From positions 1 through 64,000 of the forward strand of contig NZ_BMNK01000025.1 in NCBI RefSeq assembly GCF_014646515.1: a stretch of DNA of 64,000 nucleotides, given 5' to 3'. Below, in pieces: positions 44,715-53,391 of the stretch (the first letter of the stretch is position 1; the number at the start of each line of letters is the position of its first letter). The notes under the pieces are model-generated. The model saw only the letters and a program-made list of their open reading frames with translations. It did no database searches and was not told the origin of the DNA. The DNA comes from Nonomuraea glycinis. GTDB lineage: Bacteria; Actinomycetota; Actinomycetes; Streptosporangiales; Streptosporangiaceae. Both the position numbers and the translations under genes were made by a program.

Positions 44715-45401
44715 CTACCAGGGCAGTTCTCCGGTCTCGTCTTGGAAGGTTCCTGTCGGGCCGTCCACGTCGAGGGTGGCCAGGCGCACGACAGCTCTGG
44801 CGCTCTCCTCCGGCGATCTTCCGATCCCGAAGGCCGCGGTCATGTCGGTGGCTGTGGTGCCGGGCTCCAGCGCGTTGAACTTGATGCCGGGCTGGGACTT
44901 GGCGTACTGGACCGTCAGCATGGTCGCCGCCGCCTTGGACGCGGAGTAGAGCGCCAGCGGCAGGTGGAACTCGGGCCGGTCAGGGTTGTTCACCGCCCAG
45001 AACGATCCGGCGCTGCTCGATACGGTGACCACGGTGGGGTTCGAGGACTTGCGCAGCAAGGGGAGTGCCGCTTCTGTGACGCGTACGATTCCCACCGCGT
45101 TGGTGTCGAACGCCCGCAGGGCCGTGGGACCGTCGAGGAGTTCGTTCCCGAGGATGCCCGCGTTGTGAACCAGGACGTCGAGCTGTCCCTCGGCCGCACC
45201 GATCGTCGCCAGCGCGTTGCTCACCGAGGCGTCGTCGGTCACGTCGAGCTGCACGAACCGTGCGCCCAGGGCGGCTGCGGCCTTCTCGCCTCGCTCGATG
45301 TCGCGCGCACCGATGTAGACGGTGTGCCCCAGCTCCAGAAGTTGTTTGGCTGTCTCGAAACCGATGCCCTTGTTGGCCCCGGTGATCAGTGTGACGGTCA
45401 T
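44715..45401 (-). CDS. SDR family oxidoreductase
   Basis: 228 residues. TGANKGIG (8-15) cofactor loop, HNAG instead of NNAG, VSSSAGS with the catalytic Ser, YSASK with Tyr and Lys. This is the compact SDR group seen next to TetR regulators. GGGAGGGAA lies before the ATG. Its promoter carries two copies of a 22-bp palindrome that also occurs upstream of the TetR gene at 59509-60117. Confidence 0.87.
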   Translation of the reverse strand: MTVTLITGANKGIGFETAKQLLELGHTVYIGARDIERGEKAAAALGARFVQLDVTDDASVSNALATIGAAEGQLDVLVHNAGILGNELLDGPTALRAFDTNAVGIVRVTEAALPLLRKSSNPTVVTVSSSAGSFWAVNNPDRPEFHLPLALYSASKAAATMLTVQYAKSQPGIKFNALEPGTTATDMTAAFGIGRSPEESARAVVRLATLDVDGPTGTFQDETGELPW

Positions 45402-45461
45402 GGGTTCCCTCCCGCAGTGTGGCCGAGCGGACCGTTGGGTGCGACCGCTCTCTACCCCGAC

Positions 45462-45483
45462 TTCCGCATCGATCGATGCGGAA
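45462..45483. promoter_or_regulatory. Perfect 22-bp palindromic operator, SDR promoter site 1
   Basis: The left arm TTCCGCATCGA is followed directly by its exact complement TCGATGCGGAA. It is one of three related sites (also 45499-45520 and 60134-60155) and lies downstream of the likely -10. Confidence 0.75.
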
Positions 45484-45498
45484 ATCCACCGTAGCACG

Positions 45499-45520
45499 TT
45501 CCGCAGCGATCACTTCGGAA
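45499..45520. promoter_or_regulatory. Imperfect 22-bp operator, SDR promoter site 2
   Basis: Begins TTCCGCAGCGATC and ends CGGAA, matching site 1 in outer arms and centre. Sites 1 and 2 are 37 bases apart centre to centre and bracket a minus-strand TACGGT (45493-45488) that could be the -10. Confidence 0.6.
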
Positions 45521-45543
45521 GTCAGGGCCTGCGGCGCTGACCG

Positions 45544-46170
45544 CTATCCCGTGCCGGCGAGCCAGGCGGTCTCGCCCTGGTGGAACGCGTCGAGCTCGGC
45601 CCGCCGGTCGTCGCCGAGCAGGTCCTGACTCACCGTCACGCCGCGGGTCGACTGGATCCAGGTGAGGAACCGGTAGGACGGCCGAAGCCCAGCGAGCTGG
45701 GCCACGTCCACCGGGAGCGCCGCACCCGCGTGGACGGGGCGCAGCTCGTCGCGCTCCAGCAGGACCTCGAAGCTCATCAGCTTCCACCGTCCTTCGTCCC
45801 GAACGGCACGTGAGAAGAACCGGCAGTAGGCGTGGAAGTCGACCTCCACTCCCTCCACCGTGGTCCGGTTGAAGATCTTCGCCGGGCTCTCGACGGTCGC
45901 CCGGTCGCCTTCGACCCGCGCGTAGGCGGGGAAGACCCAGTGCTTGCTGTTCCCGGTCCGCTCCATCCACGTCTTCGTCGCCTCGACGTAGGCCTCGCCG
46001 CCGCGTCCGTCGTACCACGTGGTCCGGACGTAGGCGTCGTCGTGGAAGCAGTCACGCATCACGTCGAAGAGTCGCTGGTCGCGGGCGAAGCGTTCCCGCC
46101 TCACCAGGTCGAAGAGCTCCTCGCGGTCCAGGAGGACTGCCAGCCGTTCGCTGTGGTCAGGGTTCACCAT
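45544..46170 (-). CDS. SnoaL-like (NTF2 fold) protein
   Basis: 208 residues. An N-terminal SnoaL_4 domain is seen in LVRRERFARDQRLFDVMRDC, FHDDAYVRTTWYDG, and VEVDFHAYCRFFSRAVRDEG. About 60 extra residues follow. NTF2-fold proteins in catabolic operons serve as small subunits of dioxygenases, dehydratases or isomerases; the His/Asp set here is compatible with catalysis. It is the last gene of the ten-gene leftward unit, 13 bases after the aldehyde dehydrogenase stop. Confidence 0.8.
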   Translation of the reverse strand: MVNPDHSERLAVLLDREELFDLVRRERFARDQRLFDVMRDCFHDDAYVRTTWYDGRGGEAYVEATKTWMERTGNSKHWVFPAYARVEGDRATVESPAKIFNRTTVEGVEVDFHAYCRFFSRAVRDEGRWKLMSFEVLLERDELRPVHAGAALPVDVAQLAGLRPSYRFLTWIQSTRGVTVSQDLLGDDRRAELDAFHQGETAWLAGTG

Positions 46171-46183
46171 GTCGTCCTCTCGT

Positions 46184-47611
46184 TCACTGCGGATAGCCGA
46201 GCACGGCCTTCACCTCGAGGTACTCCTCGAAGCCGAACCGCCCGAACTCTCGTCCGTTCCCGGACTGCTTGTAGCCGCCGAACGGCAGGCTGCGGTCGAA
46301 CGGAGCGCCGTTGAGGTAGACGCGGCCCGCACGGATGCGGTTGGCGACCCTGCGGGCGCGGTCGGGGTCCTTCGACTGCACGAAGCCCGCCAGCCCGAAC
46401 GGCGTGTCGTTCGCGATCTCGACGGCCTCGTCCTCGGTCTCGTAGAGCAGGATCGAGAGCACGGGGCCGAAGATCTCCTCGCGCGCGATCCGCATCTGTG
46501 GCGTGACGTCGCCGAACACGGTCGGGCGGACGTAGAACCCCTTGTCGAGCCCGTCGGGGCGCCCCGGGCCGCCGACCACGAGCGTCGCGCCCTCGTCGAT
46601 CCCCGACTGCACGAGCGCGGTGATCTTCTCCAGCTGAGCCTGGCTCACCACGGGCCCCATCGTGGTCGACGGATCGAACGGGTCCCCGAGACGGACCTCC
46701 TCGACCGCCCGTCGCGCCGCGGCGTACGCCTCGTCGCGCTGAGAGCGGTGCACGAGCATCCGCGTGGGCGACTGACAGTTCTGGCCGCCGTTGGTGTAGC
46801 ACGAGTGCACCCCGGCGACGACCGCGGACTCCAGGTCCGCGTCGGGCAGGATGATGTTGGCCGACTTGCCACCGAGCTCGAGCGCGACGCGCTTCACCGT
46901 GTCGGCCGCGAGCTTGGAGACCCTGATGCCGGCACCGGTCGAGCCGGTGAGCGAGACCAGGTCGATGTCGGGGTGCGCCGCGATGGCCTCACCGACCGTG
47001 GGACCGTCACCGTTGACGAGGTTGAACACGCCGGGCGGCAGCCCGGCGTCGTGGATGACCTCGGCGAGCACCATGGCGCTGAGCGGCGCGATCTCGCTGG
47101 GCTTGAGCACCACGGTGCATCCCGTGGCGAGGGCCGGGGCCACCTTCGACGCGACCTGGTTCAGCGGCCAGTTCCACGGCGTGATGAGACCGCAGACGCC
47201 GATCGGCTCGCGCCGCACGATCCCGGCTCCCATCTCCTCCTCGAAGGAGTAGTCCGCGAGCACGCGGGCCGCCTCCTCGAAGTGGAACAGCGCCACCGTG
47301 GCCTGGCGTTCCGTCGAGAACGTGATCGGCGCCCCCATCTCACGCGTCATCGTCCGGGCGATCTCGGGCAGCCGAGCCCGGAAGCCGGCGATGATCCGCT
47401 CGAGGTACTCCAGCCGTTGCTCCACGCTGACCTGCGAGTACGTGGCGAAGGCCGCGCGCGCCGCCGCCACCGCGCGGTCGACGTCCTCGGCCGTCCCGAG
47501 GCTGATCGTCGCGAACGTCTCCTCGGTCGCGGGGTCGAGGACGCCCAAGGTCCGCGGCGCGGCCGGATCGACCCACGCACCCCCGATGTAGAACTGGCGC
47601 CTAGTGGACAT
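46184..47611 (-). CDS. NAD(P)-dependent aldehyde dehydrogenase
   Basis: 475 residues. Catalytic Cys279 in GGQNC, general base Glu245 in LELGGKS, cofactor Asn in PWNWPL and the LTGSTGAG loop are intact, so it should oxidise an aldehyde to an acid. GGAGAG precedes the ATG. It lies between the CoA-transferase and SnoaL genes, suggesting that the aldehyde from the aldolase or dehydrogenase step is its substrate. Confidence 0.93.
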   Translation of the reverse strand: MSTRRQFYIGGAWVDPAAPRTLGVLDPATEETFATISLGTAEDVDRAVAAARAAFATYSQVSVEQRLEYLERIIAGFRARLPEIARTMTREMGAPITFSTERQATVALFHFEEAARVLADYSFEEEMGAGIVRREPIGVCGLITPWNWPLNQVASKVAPALATGCTVVLKPSEIAPLSAMVLAEVIHDAGLPPGVFNLVNGDGPTVGEAIAAHPDIDLVSLTGSTGAGIRVSKLAADTVKRVALELGGKSANIILPDADLESAVVAGVHSCYTNGGQNCQSPTRMLVHRSQRDEAYAAARRAVEEVRLGDPFDPSTTMGPVVSQAQLEKITALVQSGIDEGATLVVGGPGRPDGLDKGFYVRPTVFGDVTPQMRIAREEIFGPVLSILLYETEDEAVEIANDTPFGLAGFVQSKDPDRARRVANRIRAGRVYLNGAPFDRSLPFGGYKQSGNGREFGRFGFEEYLEVKAVLGYPQ

Positions 47612-47640
47612 GTCGCTCTCCAACCTCCTGACAAGCGTGG

Positions 47641-48324
47641 TCACGGTGTCGCCACGGTGAGCGGGACGTCGACGCGCGAGCGGAGCTCGTGGAACGAGAT
47701 CCCCCACGTCTCCCGGACGAGGATCTGGTCCCCCCCGGTGATCTCGAACGTGGCGAAGTCGGTATAGACCCGGTCCACGCACCGCAGCGCGGTGAGCGGA
47801 TACGTGCATTCCTTGACGAGCTTCGGCTCGCCGGTCCTGGTGAACAGCGACATCAGCACGAAGACCTGCTTGGCGCCCACGGCGAGGTCCATCGCCCCGC
47901 CGACCGCCGGGATCGCGCCGGGCTCGCCGGTGTGCCAGTTGGCGAGATCCCCCGATGCCGAGACCTGGTAGGCGCCGAGGACGCACAGGTCGAGGTGGCC
48001 GCCTCGCATCATGGCGAACGAGTCGGCGTGGTGGAAGTACGAGGCGCCGGGCAGCTCGGTCACCGGGAACTTGCCGGCATTGATCAGGTCGGGATCGATC
48101 GCGTCGCCCGTCGCCGCCGGCCCCATGCCGAGCATGCCGTTCTCGGTGTGGAAGATGACCCCCGACTCCGGGGGAAGGTGGTCGCCGACGGTCGTGGGCT
48201 GACCTATGCCGAGGTTGACGTACGCCCCGCGGGGAATGTCGCGCGCGAGCACCCGGGCCATCTCGTCCCGTCCGAGCGGGCCACGGTCGGTGTGCTCGAC
48301 GATGCTCGGAGACACCATGCTCAT
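47641..48324 (-). CDS. 3-oxoacid CoA-transferase subunit B
   Basis: 227 residues. The catalytic glutamate is Glu61 in HTENGMLGMGP. VNLGIGQPTTVGDHLP and LDLCVLGAYQVS are typical of PcaJ/ScoB-type subunits. The start overlaps the stop of subunit A by four bases. With the thiolase upstream this reproduces the end of the beta-ketoadipate-type pathway: a 3-oxoacid is activated with succinyl-CoA and then cleaved. Confidence 0.92.
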   Translation of the reverse strand: MSMVSPSIVEHTDRGPLGRDEMARVLARDIPRGAYVNLGIGQPTTVGDHLPPESGVIFHTENGMLGMGPAATGDAIDPDLINAGKFPVTELPGASYFHHADSFAMMRGGHLDLCVLGAYQVSASGDLANWHTGEPGAIPAVGGAMDLAVGAKQVFVLMSLFTRTGEPKLVKECTYPLTALRCVDRVYTDFATFEITGGDQILVRETWGISFHELRSRVDVPLTVATP

Positions 48325-48983
48325 GACGACACCTGCACGATCCGGTCGACGTAGATGCCTGGGGTGACCACGGCCTCAGGATCCAGCGCTCCCGGCTCGA
48401 CGAGGTGCTGCACCTGCACAATGGTGGTCGTCGCGGCCGTCGCCATGACGGGATTGAAGTTGCGTGCCGTCTTGCGGTAGACGAGGTTCCCGAGGGTGTC
48501 CGCGGTGTGGGCGCTGATGAGCGCGACGTCGGCGGCGATGGGCCGCTCGAGGACGTACGTCCGGCCGTCGATCTCGCGGGTCTCCTTTCCCTCCGCGAGG
48601 AGGGTCCCGGCTCCGGTGCGGGTGTAGAACCCGCCGATCCCGGCTCCGGCGGCGCGCATGCGCTCGGCCAGGTTCCCCTGCGGCACGACCTCGAGCTCGA
48701 TCTTCCCGCTGCGGTACAGCTCGTCGAAGACCCAGGAGTCCGTCTGCCGGGGGAACGAGCACACGACCTTGCTCACCCGCCCGGCCGCGAGCAGCGCCGC
48801 GAGCCCGGTGTCCCCGTTGCCCGCGTTGTTCGACACGACGGTGAGGTCTCGCGCTCCCTGCCGGATCAACGCGTAGATCAGGTCGAACGGCATGCCGGTC
48901 GTGCCGAAGCCGCCGACCAGCACCGTCGAGCCGTCGGCGATGCCGCTGACCGCCTCGTCGACAGAGGTGCAGAGCAACGTCAT
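48321..48983 (-). CDS. 3-oxoacid CoA-transferase subunit A
   Basis: 220 residues. VLVGGFGTTGMPFDLIYAL and SNNAGNGDTGLAALL are the PcaI/ScoA signatures; the GGFYTRTGAGTLLAEGKE loop contacts CoA. It pairs with subunit B and overlaps the thiolase stop by four bases. The subunits resemble both beta-ketoadipate and acetoacetate CoA-transferases, and sequence alone does not decide. Confidence 0.92.
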   Translation of the reverse strand: MTLLCTSVDEAVSGIADGSTVLVGGFGTTGMPFDLIYALIRQGARDLTVVSNNAGNGDTGLAALLAAGRVSKVVCSFPRQTDSWVFDELYRSGKIELEVVPQGNLAERMRAAGAGIGGFYTRTGAGTLLAEGKETREIDGRTYVLERPIAADVALISAHTADTLGNLVYRKTARNFNPVMATAATTTIVQVQHLVEPGALDPEAVVTPGIYVDRIVQVSS

Positions 48984-50173
48984 GCGACGTTCTCCAGCAC
49001 GACCGCCAAGCCTTGACCCACACCGATGCAGATGGCTGCCACGCCCCATCGTTCACCGGACTCCACGAGCCGCGCCGCGAGGGTCCCGAGAATGCGTCCG
49101 CCCGAGGCACCCAGTGGGTGCCCGATGGCGATCGCCCCGCCCTTGGCGTTGACGACCTCGGCGTCCCGCAGCCCGAGCTTGAGCCAGGCGTCGACACAGG
49201 CGATCGACTGGACGGCGAACGCCTCGTTCAGCTCGACGGCGCCGATGTCGTCCCAGGTGATGCCCGCCCGCTCGAGCGCGCCGTTGGCGGCCTCGACCGG
49301 GGCGTAGCCGAACTGCTGCGGCTCCAGCGCCGCCCAGCCGCGACCGGCGATCCGCGCGACCGGGTCACGACCGATGGTCGCGGCCGCGCTCGCCGAGCCC
49401 AGCAGGACCGCGCTGGCGCCGTCGTTCAACGGTGAGCAGTTGCCGGCGGTGATCGTCCCGTCGGGCCGGAACGCCGGCTTCAGCTTTGCCAGCGCCTCGA
49501 GCGAGGTGCCGGCACGGATGCTCTCGTCCTGGCCCAGGTCGGTGCCGGGGACGGGCACCACGAGGTCGTCGTAGAAGCCCTTCTTCCACGCCTCCGCCGC
49601 GAGGCGGTGCGAGCGAGCGCCGAACTCGTCCTGCCGCTCGCGCGAGATCGAGAACTTCTCCTGCAGCTGCTCGTTGCACTCGCCCAGCGAGACCGTCCAC
49701 TCGGCGGGCATCCGCTCGTTCACCAGACGCCAGCCCAGCGTCGTGGAGACGGCGGTGACGTCGCCTGCCGGGAACCGGCGCGACGGCTTCGGCAGGACCC
49801 ACGGCGCCCGCGTCATCGACTCGACGCCTCCGGCGATCGCGATCTCCGCGTCGCCGACCTCGATCATGCGTGCGGCCATCATGGCGGCGTCCAGCGACGA
49901 GCCGCAGAGCCGGTTCACCGTGGTGGCGGGCACCGAGACGGGCATGCCCGCCAGCAGCACGGCCATCCGGCCGACGTTGCGATTGTCCTCGCCGGCGCCG
50001 TTGGCGTTGCCCCAGAACACGTCGCCGACCAGGCCGGGATCCAGGCCCGGCGAGCGGTCCAGAAGTCCCTTCAGCGCGGTCGCGGCCAGATCGTCGGTCC
50101 TCGTGTCGGCCAAGGCTCCGTTGAACCGGCCGAACGGGGTCCGGGCCGACGCGTACACGAATGAGCTGCCCAT
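48980..50173 (-). CDS. Thiolase (acetyl-CoA acyltransferase/beta-ketoadipyl-CoA thiolase type)
   Basis: 397 residues. Active-site Cys90 in NRLCGSSLDA, NEAFAVQ, and GHPLGASGGR with its His. The second Cys is in CIGVGQG, where Val replaces the usual Gly. It should cleave a 3-oxoacyl-CoA made by the CoA-transferase. The ATG at 50173 has GGAG nine bases upstream; another at 50200 starts two bases after the previous stop. The PcaF-like RTPFGRFNGAL opening fits aromatic pathways. Confidence 0.92.
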   Translation of the reverse strand: MGSSFVYASARTPFGRFNGALADTRTDDLAATALKGLLDRSPGLDPGLVGDVFWGNANGAGEDNRNVGRMAVLLAGMPVSVPATTVNRLCGSSLDAAMMAARMIEVGDAEIAIAGGVESMTRAPWVLPKPSRRFPAGDVTAVSTTLGWRLVNERMPAEWTVSLGECNEQLQEKFSISRERQDEFGARSHRLAAEAWKKGFYDDLVVPVPGTDLGQDESIRAGTSLEALAKLKPAFRPDGTITAGNCSPLNDGASAVLLGSASAAATIGRDPVARIAGRGWAALEPQQFGYAPVEAANGALERAGITWDDIGAVELNEAFAVQSIACVDAWLKLGLRDAEVVNAKGGAIAIGHPLGASGGRILGTLAARLVESGERWGVAAICIGVGQGLAVVLENVA

Positions 50174-50202
50174 TCGGGTCGTCTCCACTTCCTGCCCCAT
50201 CT

Positions 50203-51285
50203 TTAGGAGGCGTTCTTCGCTTGCTTGCGGATGTCGTCGTAGGAGAAGTCGTTGATGGCCTTGAGCAGGTCGGTCGTATAGATCTCCGTCGCCGGGAACG
50301 ACTTGCCCACGAGCCCGGCGGAGGCCATGAACTCGACCATCCCGGTTGCCGCCTTCGGATCGATCCGGCCCCAGTCGCCGTCCTCGACCCCCTGGTCGGC
50401 CAGCCGCACCTTGAGGATCTTGACCTGGGACGCCATCGCGTCCTTCTCAGGTCCGGTGCCCCGGGCCTCCGGGTGGAGCTTCCACAGGTCGCGGATCGCA
50501 GCCTCGGGGTTGGCCTGGGCGAAGGCGAAGCCCTTCGCGATAGCGCGGCCGAACCGCTCCAGGACGTCCTTCCTCTCGTCGATCGTCTTCCGCGTCGCGG
50601 CGAACCCGCCGCCCCAGATGCTGGCGGTCTGGGGCACCGGCAACGGGGTGAGCTGGATTCCCGCGTCCTCGACGATCGCGTACTGGGTGTCCCAGAGGGC
50701 CAGCGCGTCGACCTGGCCGCTCTTGATGGCGTTGATCTGCTGGGCGCCGGCGCCGATCGGCACCAGGCCGGCGGCGTTGTCGCTCAGCCCGTTGAGCTCC
50801 AACGCGGTCCGGGCGAACGTCCCGCCCGAGCTGGCCACCGCGGTCACCCCGATCTTCTTGCCCTTCAGGTCCGCGATGCTGCGCACATTCGAGCCCTGGG
50901 GCAGCTGCAGGCTGTAGATCCAGTGCGGGTAGTACGACGCGAAGTAGACCAGGCCCAGGTTCTTGGCGTGACCGATCGCGACCGGCTCACCGGTCATCAG
51001 TCCGATGTCGGCGCCGCCGGCGGCCAGCTGCTGCGCCGACTGCGTGCCGGAGGGGAACAACTGGACCTTGACGTCGAGCCCCTCGTCCTTGAAGTAGCCC
51101 TCGGCCTCGGGGACCGCCAAGGTGGTGTAGCCGGAGTTCCAGCTGGGCGCGCTCAGGGCGAACGTGACGGTGTCGAGGCCGTCGCCGCCCGCCGAGTCGC
51201 CCCCCTCCGAACCGCATGCGCCCAGCGTGGCCACCACGAGGATGCCTGCCAACAGGCCGGTCAAGCTCTTGAGTCGTCTCGTCAT
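50203..51285 (-). CDS. ABC transporter substrate-binding lipoprotein (SsuA/TauA type), copy 1
   Basis: 360 residues. A lipobox L-G-A-C follows a hydrophobic signal, so it should be anchored outside the membrane. The NMT1/SsuA-like fold is shown by WNSGYTTLAVPEAEGYFKDE, GGADIGLMTGEPVAIGHAKN and LKGKKIGVTAVASSGGTFAR. It is a close paralogue of the protein at 52282-53376. The ATPase and permease encoded at 56-58 kb are the probable partners. Ligands in this group include sulfonates, pyrimidines and aromatic acids. Confidence 0.9.
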   Translation of the reverse strand: MTRRLKSLTGLLAGILVVATLGACGSEGGDSAGGDGLDTVTFALSAPSWNSGYTTLAVPEAEGYFKDEGLDVKVQLFPSGTQSAQQLAAGGADIGLMTGEPVAIGHAKNLGLVYFASYYPHWIYSLQLPQGSNVRSIADLKGKKIGVTAVASSGGTFARTALELNGLSDNAAGLVPIGAGAQQINAIKSGQVDALALWDTQYAIVEDAGIQLTPLPVPQTASIWGGGFAATRKTIDERKDVLERFGRAIAKGFAFAQANPEAAIRDLWKLHPEARGTGPEKDAMASQVKILKVRLADQGVEDGDWGRIDPKAATGMVEFMASAGLVGKSFPATEIYTTDLLKAINDFSYDDIRKQAKNAS

Positions 51286-51291
51286 CCTCGG

Positions 51292-52281
51292 TCATTCCCC
51301 ATCGAAGCTCGTGATCGCGTCTGTAGTCGTCGTGTTGTGCCAGTGCGGGAGGACGTGCCGCCCGACGAGGTCGAGCGTGTGGCGGGCGACCTCCGGCGGC
51401 GTGCCGAACGGGGCGACCCGCAACTGGACGGACGTTACCCCCGCCCGGACGTACCGGGCGATCGTCGCGTCGATCTCGTCGGGCGTGCCCACCATGGGGA
51501 GCTCGAGCTCAGCGGGGCCGTTCGCACCCATCCATGAGCCCCGCTCGGTGTAGTAGTCGGTCGCGGCCTTCAGGTGGCGCGCGGCGAGCTCGCGGGCGGT
51601 GGCGGCATCCTCGTGGACGACGCAGAACCTGGTGGTGGCGACCACTCCCCCCGTCCCGCCCGGCCGGCCGCCGCGATACGACCAGTAGGCGGCCGACTGC
51701 TTGATCAACAGGTCGTCGCAGTAGTTCGTCGCGCCGTAGAATCCGTCGGCGAGCGTCGCGGCACGACCGGCCGAGGCGGCCACCTTGCCGCCCACCAGGA
51801 TCCGCGGCCCGCCGCGCCGCACCGGGGGCGGGATCGCCACCGGCGAGTCGGTGCCCGCGTCGGCGGACCAGGCGTCGCGCAGCAGCTTCAGCGTGGCGTC
51901 GAAGGCCGCGCCGGCCGGACCTGACGCGGGCAGCCCGGCCCGTCGGGCGATCTCCGGGCTGCCGAGCCCGAGGCCGAGGGTGAGCTTCCCACCGCACAGC
52001 TGGTCGAGCAGCGCGGCCTCGTAGGCCAGTTTCTCCGGACTGTACGCGCGCAGGAGCAGCACCGCTGATCCCAGCGCCAGGGACGTCCGTCCGGCCAGAT
52101 GTCCCAGGACCATCAGGACGGACGGGAGGTGGAACGGCTGAGAGGCCGCGTGGTAGCTCTCACCCACCCACGCGGAGTCGAAACCTTGCTGCTCCGCGCG
52201 GGCGAGCATCGTGACCGTGCGATCCACCTGCGGGCGGACCGGCTCCTGGGAGCTCAGGTCGAGCGCGATTCCCAGCCGCAT
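51292..52281 (-). CDS. LLM class flavin-dependent oxidoreductase
   Basis: 329 residues. Luciferase-like TIM barrel: EQQGFDSAWVGESYH, LALGSAVLLLRAYSPEKLAYEA, KLTLGLGLGSPEI, and RILVGGKVAASAGRAATLADG. The Tyr/Ser-rich phosphate site suggests FMN or F420; FMN monooxygenases of this family act on sulfonates, amines and N-heterocycles. It is encoded between two paralogous substrate-binding proteins with gaps of six and zero bases, so oxygenation is probably the first step after uptake. Confidence 0.87.
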   Translation of the reverse strand: MRLGIALDLSSQEPVRPQVDRTVTMLARAEQQGFDSAWVGESYHAASQPFHLPSVLMVLGHLAGRTSLALGSAVLLLRAYSPEKLAYEAALLDQLCGGKLTLGLGLGSPEIARRAGLPASGPAGAAFDATLKLLRDAWSADAGTDSPVAIPPPVRRGGPRILVGGKVAASAGRAATLADGFYGATNYCDDLLIKQSAAYWSYRGGRPGGTGGVVATTRFCVVHEDAATARELAARHLKAATDYYTERGSWMGANGPAELELPMVGTPDEIDATIARYVRAGVTSVQLRVAPFGTPPEVARHTLDLVGRHVLPHWHNTTTTDAITSFDGE

Positions 52282-53376
52282 TCAGCTGGCGCTCTCTGCT
52301 TGCTTGACGACGTCCTCGTGATTGAAGTTGTTGAACGCCTTGAACATCGCGTCGGTGTAGATGTCCTTCGCGGGGAACTTCTTGATCAGTCCGGCCGTGG
52401 CCATGAAGTCGAGCGAACGGGTGAACGCGGCGTCGTCGATCCGGCCCAGGGTCTTGTCGTCGAAGCCCTGTCCGTCCAGGCGGACCTGGAGGACCTTGAC
52501 CCCGTCGGCCAGCGCCTTCTCCTCCGGGTCTGACCCGCGGGTCTCCGGGTGGAGCTTCCACAGGTCGCGGACCGCGGCCTCGGGGTTGGCCTTGGAGAAG
52601 ACGAACGCCTTCGCCACCGCACGACCGAACCGTTCGAGGACGTCCTTCTTGGCCTCGAGGTTCTTCCGGGTCGTCGCGAAGCCGCCGCCCCACGCGTCCG
52701 CCGTCTCCTTGACCGGAAGCGGCGTCAGGGTGACGCCGGCGTTCTTGACGCTCTGGTACTGGATGTCCCAGAGCGCCAGCACGTCGACCTGGCCGCTCTT
52801 GATGGCGTTGATCTGCTGGGCGCCGGCACCGATCGGCACCAGGCTGGCGGCGTTCTCGCTCATCCCGTTGAGCTTCATCGCGGTCCGGGCGAACGTCGCG
52901 CCGGAGCTCGCGACCGCGGAGACGCCGATCTTCTTGCCCTTCAGGTCGGCGATGCTCTTCACGGCCGAACCGTCCGGCACCTGCAGGCTGTAGATCCACT
53001 TCGCCCAGTAGGAGCTGAAGTAGGCCAGGTTCAGGTCCTTGTCGTGCCCGATGGCCACGGGCTCGACCGTCATGAGGCCGAGGTCGGCCCCGCCGCCGGC
53101 GACCTGCTGCGCCGCCTGGGTGGCCGACGGGAACAGGTTGGTCGTGACCTTCAGACCCTCCTGCTCGTAGAAGCCCTCGGCCTCCACGACGGCCATGACC
53201 GCGTAGCCGGCGTTCCAGCTAGGGGACGCCATCGCGAACGTCACCGGCGTCAGCTTGCCGCCGACCTGGGCCGAGTCGCCGGATCCGCTGTCGGAACCGC
53301 ACGCACTCAGCGTTACGGTCGCGCACAGGAGGGCGACCGCACCACTAACGACTTTCACTGCTCGTCCGGTCTTCAC
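52282..53376 (-). CDS. ABC transporter substrate-binding lipoprotein (SsuA/TauA type), copy 2
   Basis: 364 residues with lipobox L-S-A-C after the signal. It aligns with copy 1 along its length (WNAGYAVMAVVEAEGFYEQE, GGGADLGLMTVEPVAIGHDK, LKGKKIGVSAVASSGATFAR, PIGAGAQQINAIKSGQVD identical in both). It differs mostly in the C-terminal lobe. A duplication with retained co-expression suggests two related ligands or different affinities. Confidence 0.9.
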   Translation of the reverse strand: MKTGRAVKVVSGAVALLCATVTLSACGSDSGSGDSAQVGGKLTPVTFAMASPSWNAGYAVMAVVEAEGFYEQEGLKVTTNLFPSATQAAQQVAGGGADLGLMTVEPVAIGHDKDLNLAYFSSYWAKWIYSLQVPDGSAVKSIADLKGKKIGVSAVASSGATFARTAMKLNGMSENAASLVPIGAGAQQINAIKSGQVDVLALWDIQYQSVKNAGVTLTPLPVKETADAWGGGFATTRKNLEAKKDVLERFGRAVAKAFVFSKANPEAAVRDLWKLHPETRGSDPEEKALADGVKVLQVRLDGQGFDDKTLGRIDDAAFTRSLDFMATAGLIKKFPAKDIYTDAMFKAFNNFNHEDVVKQAESAS

Positions 53377-53391
53377 GATGGAACCTGCCTC

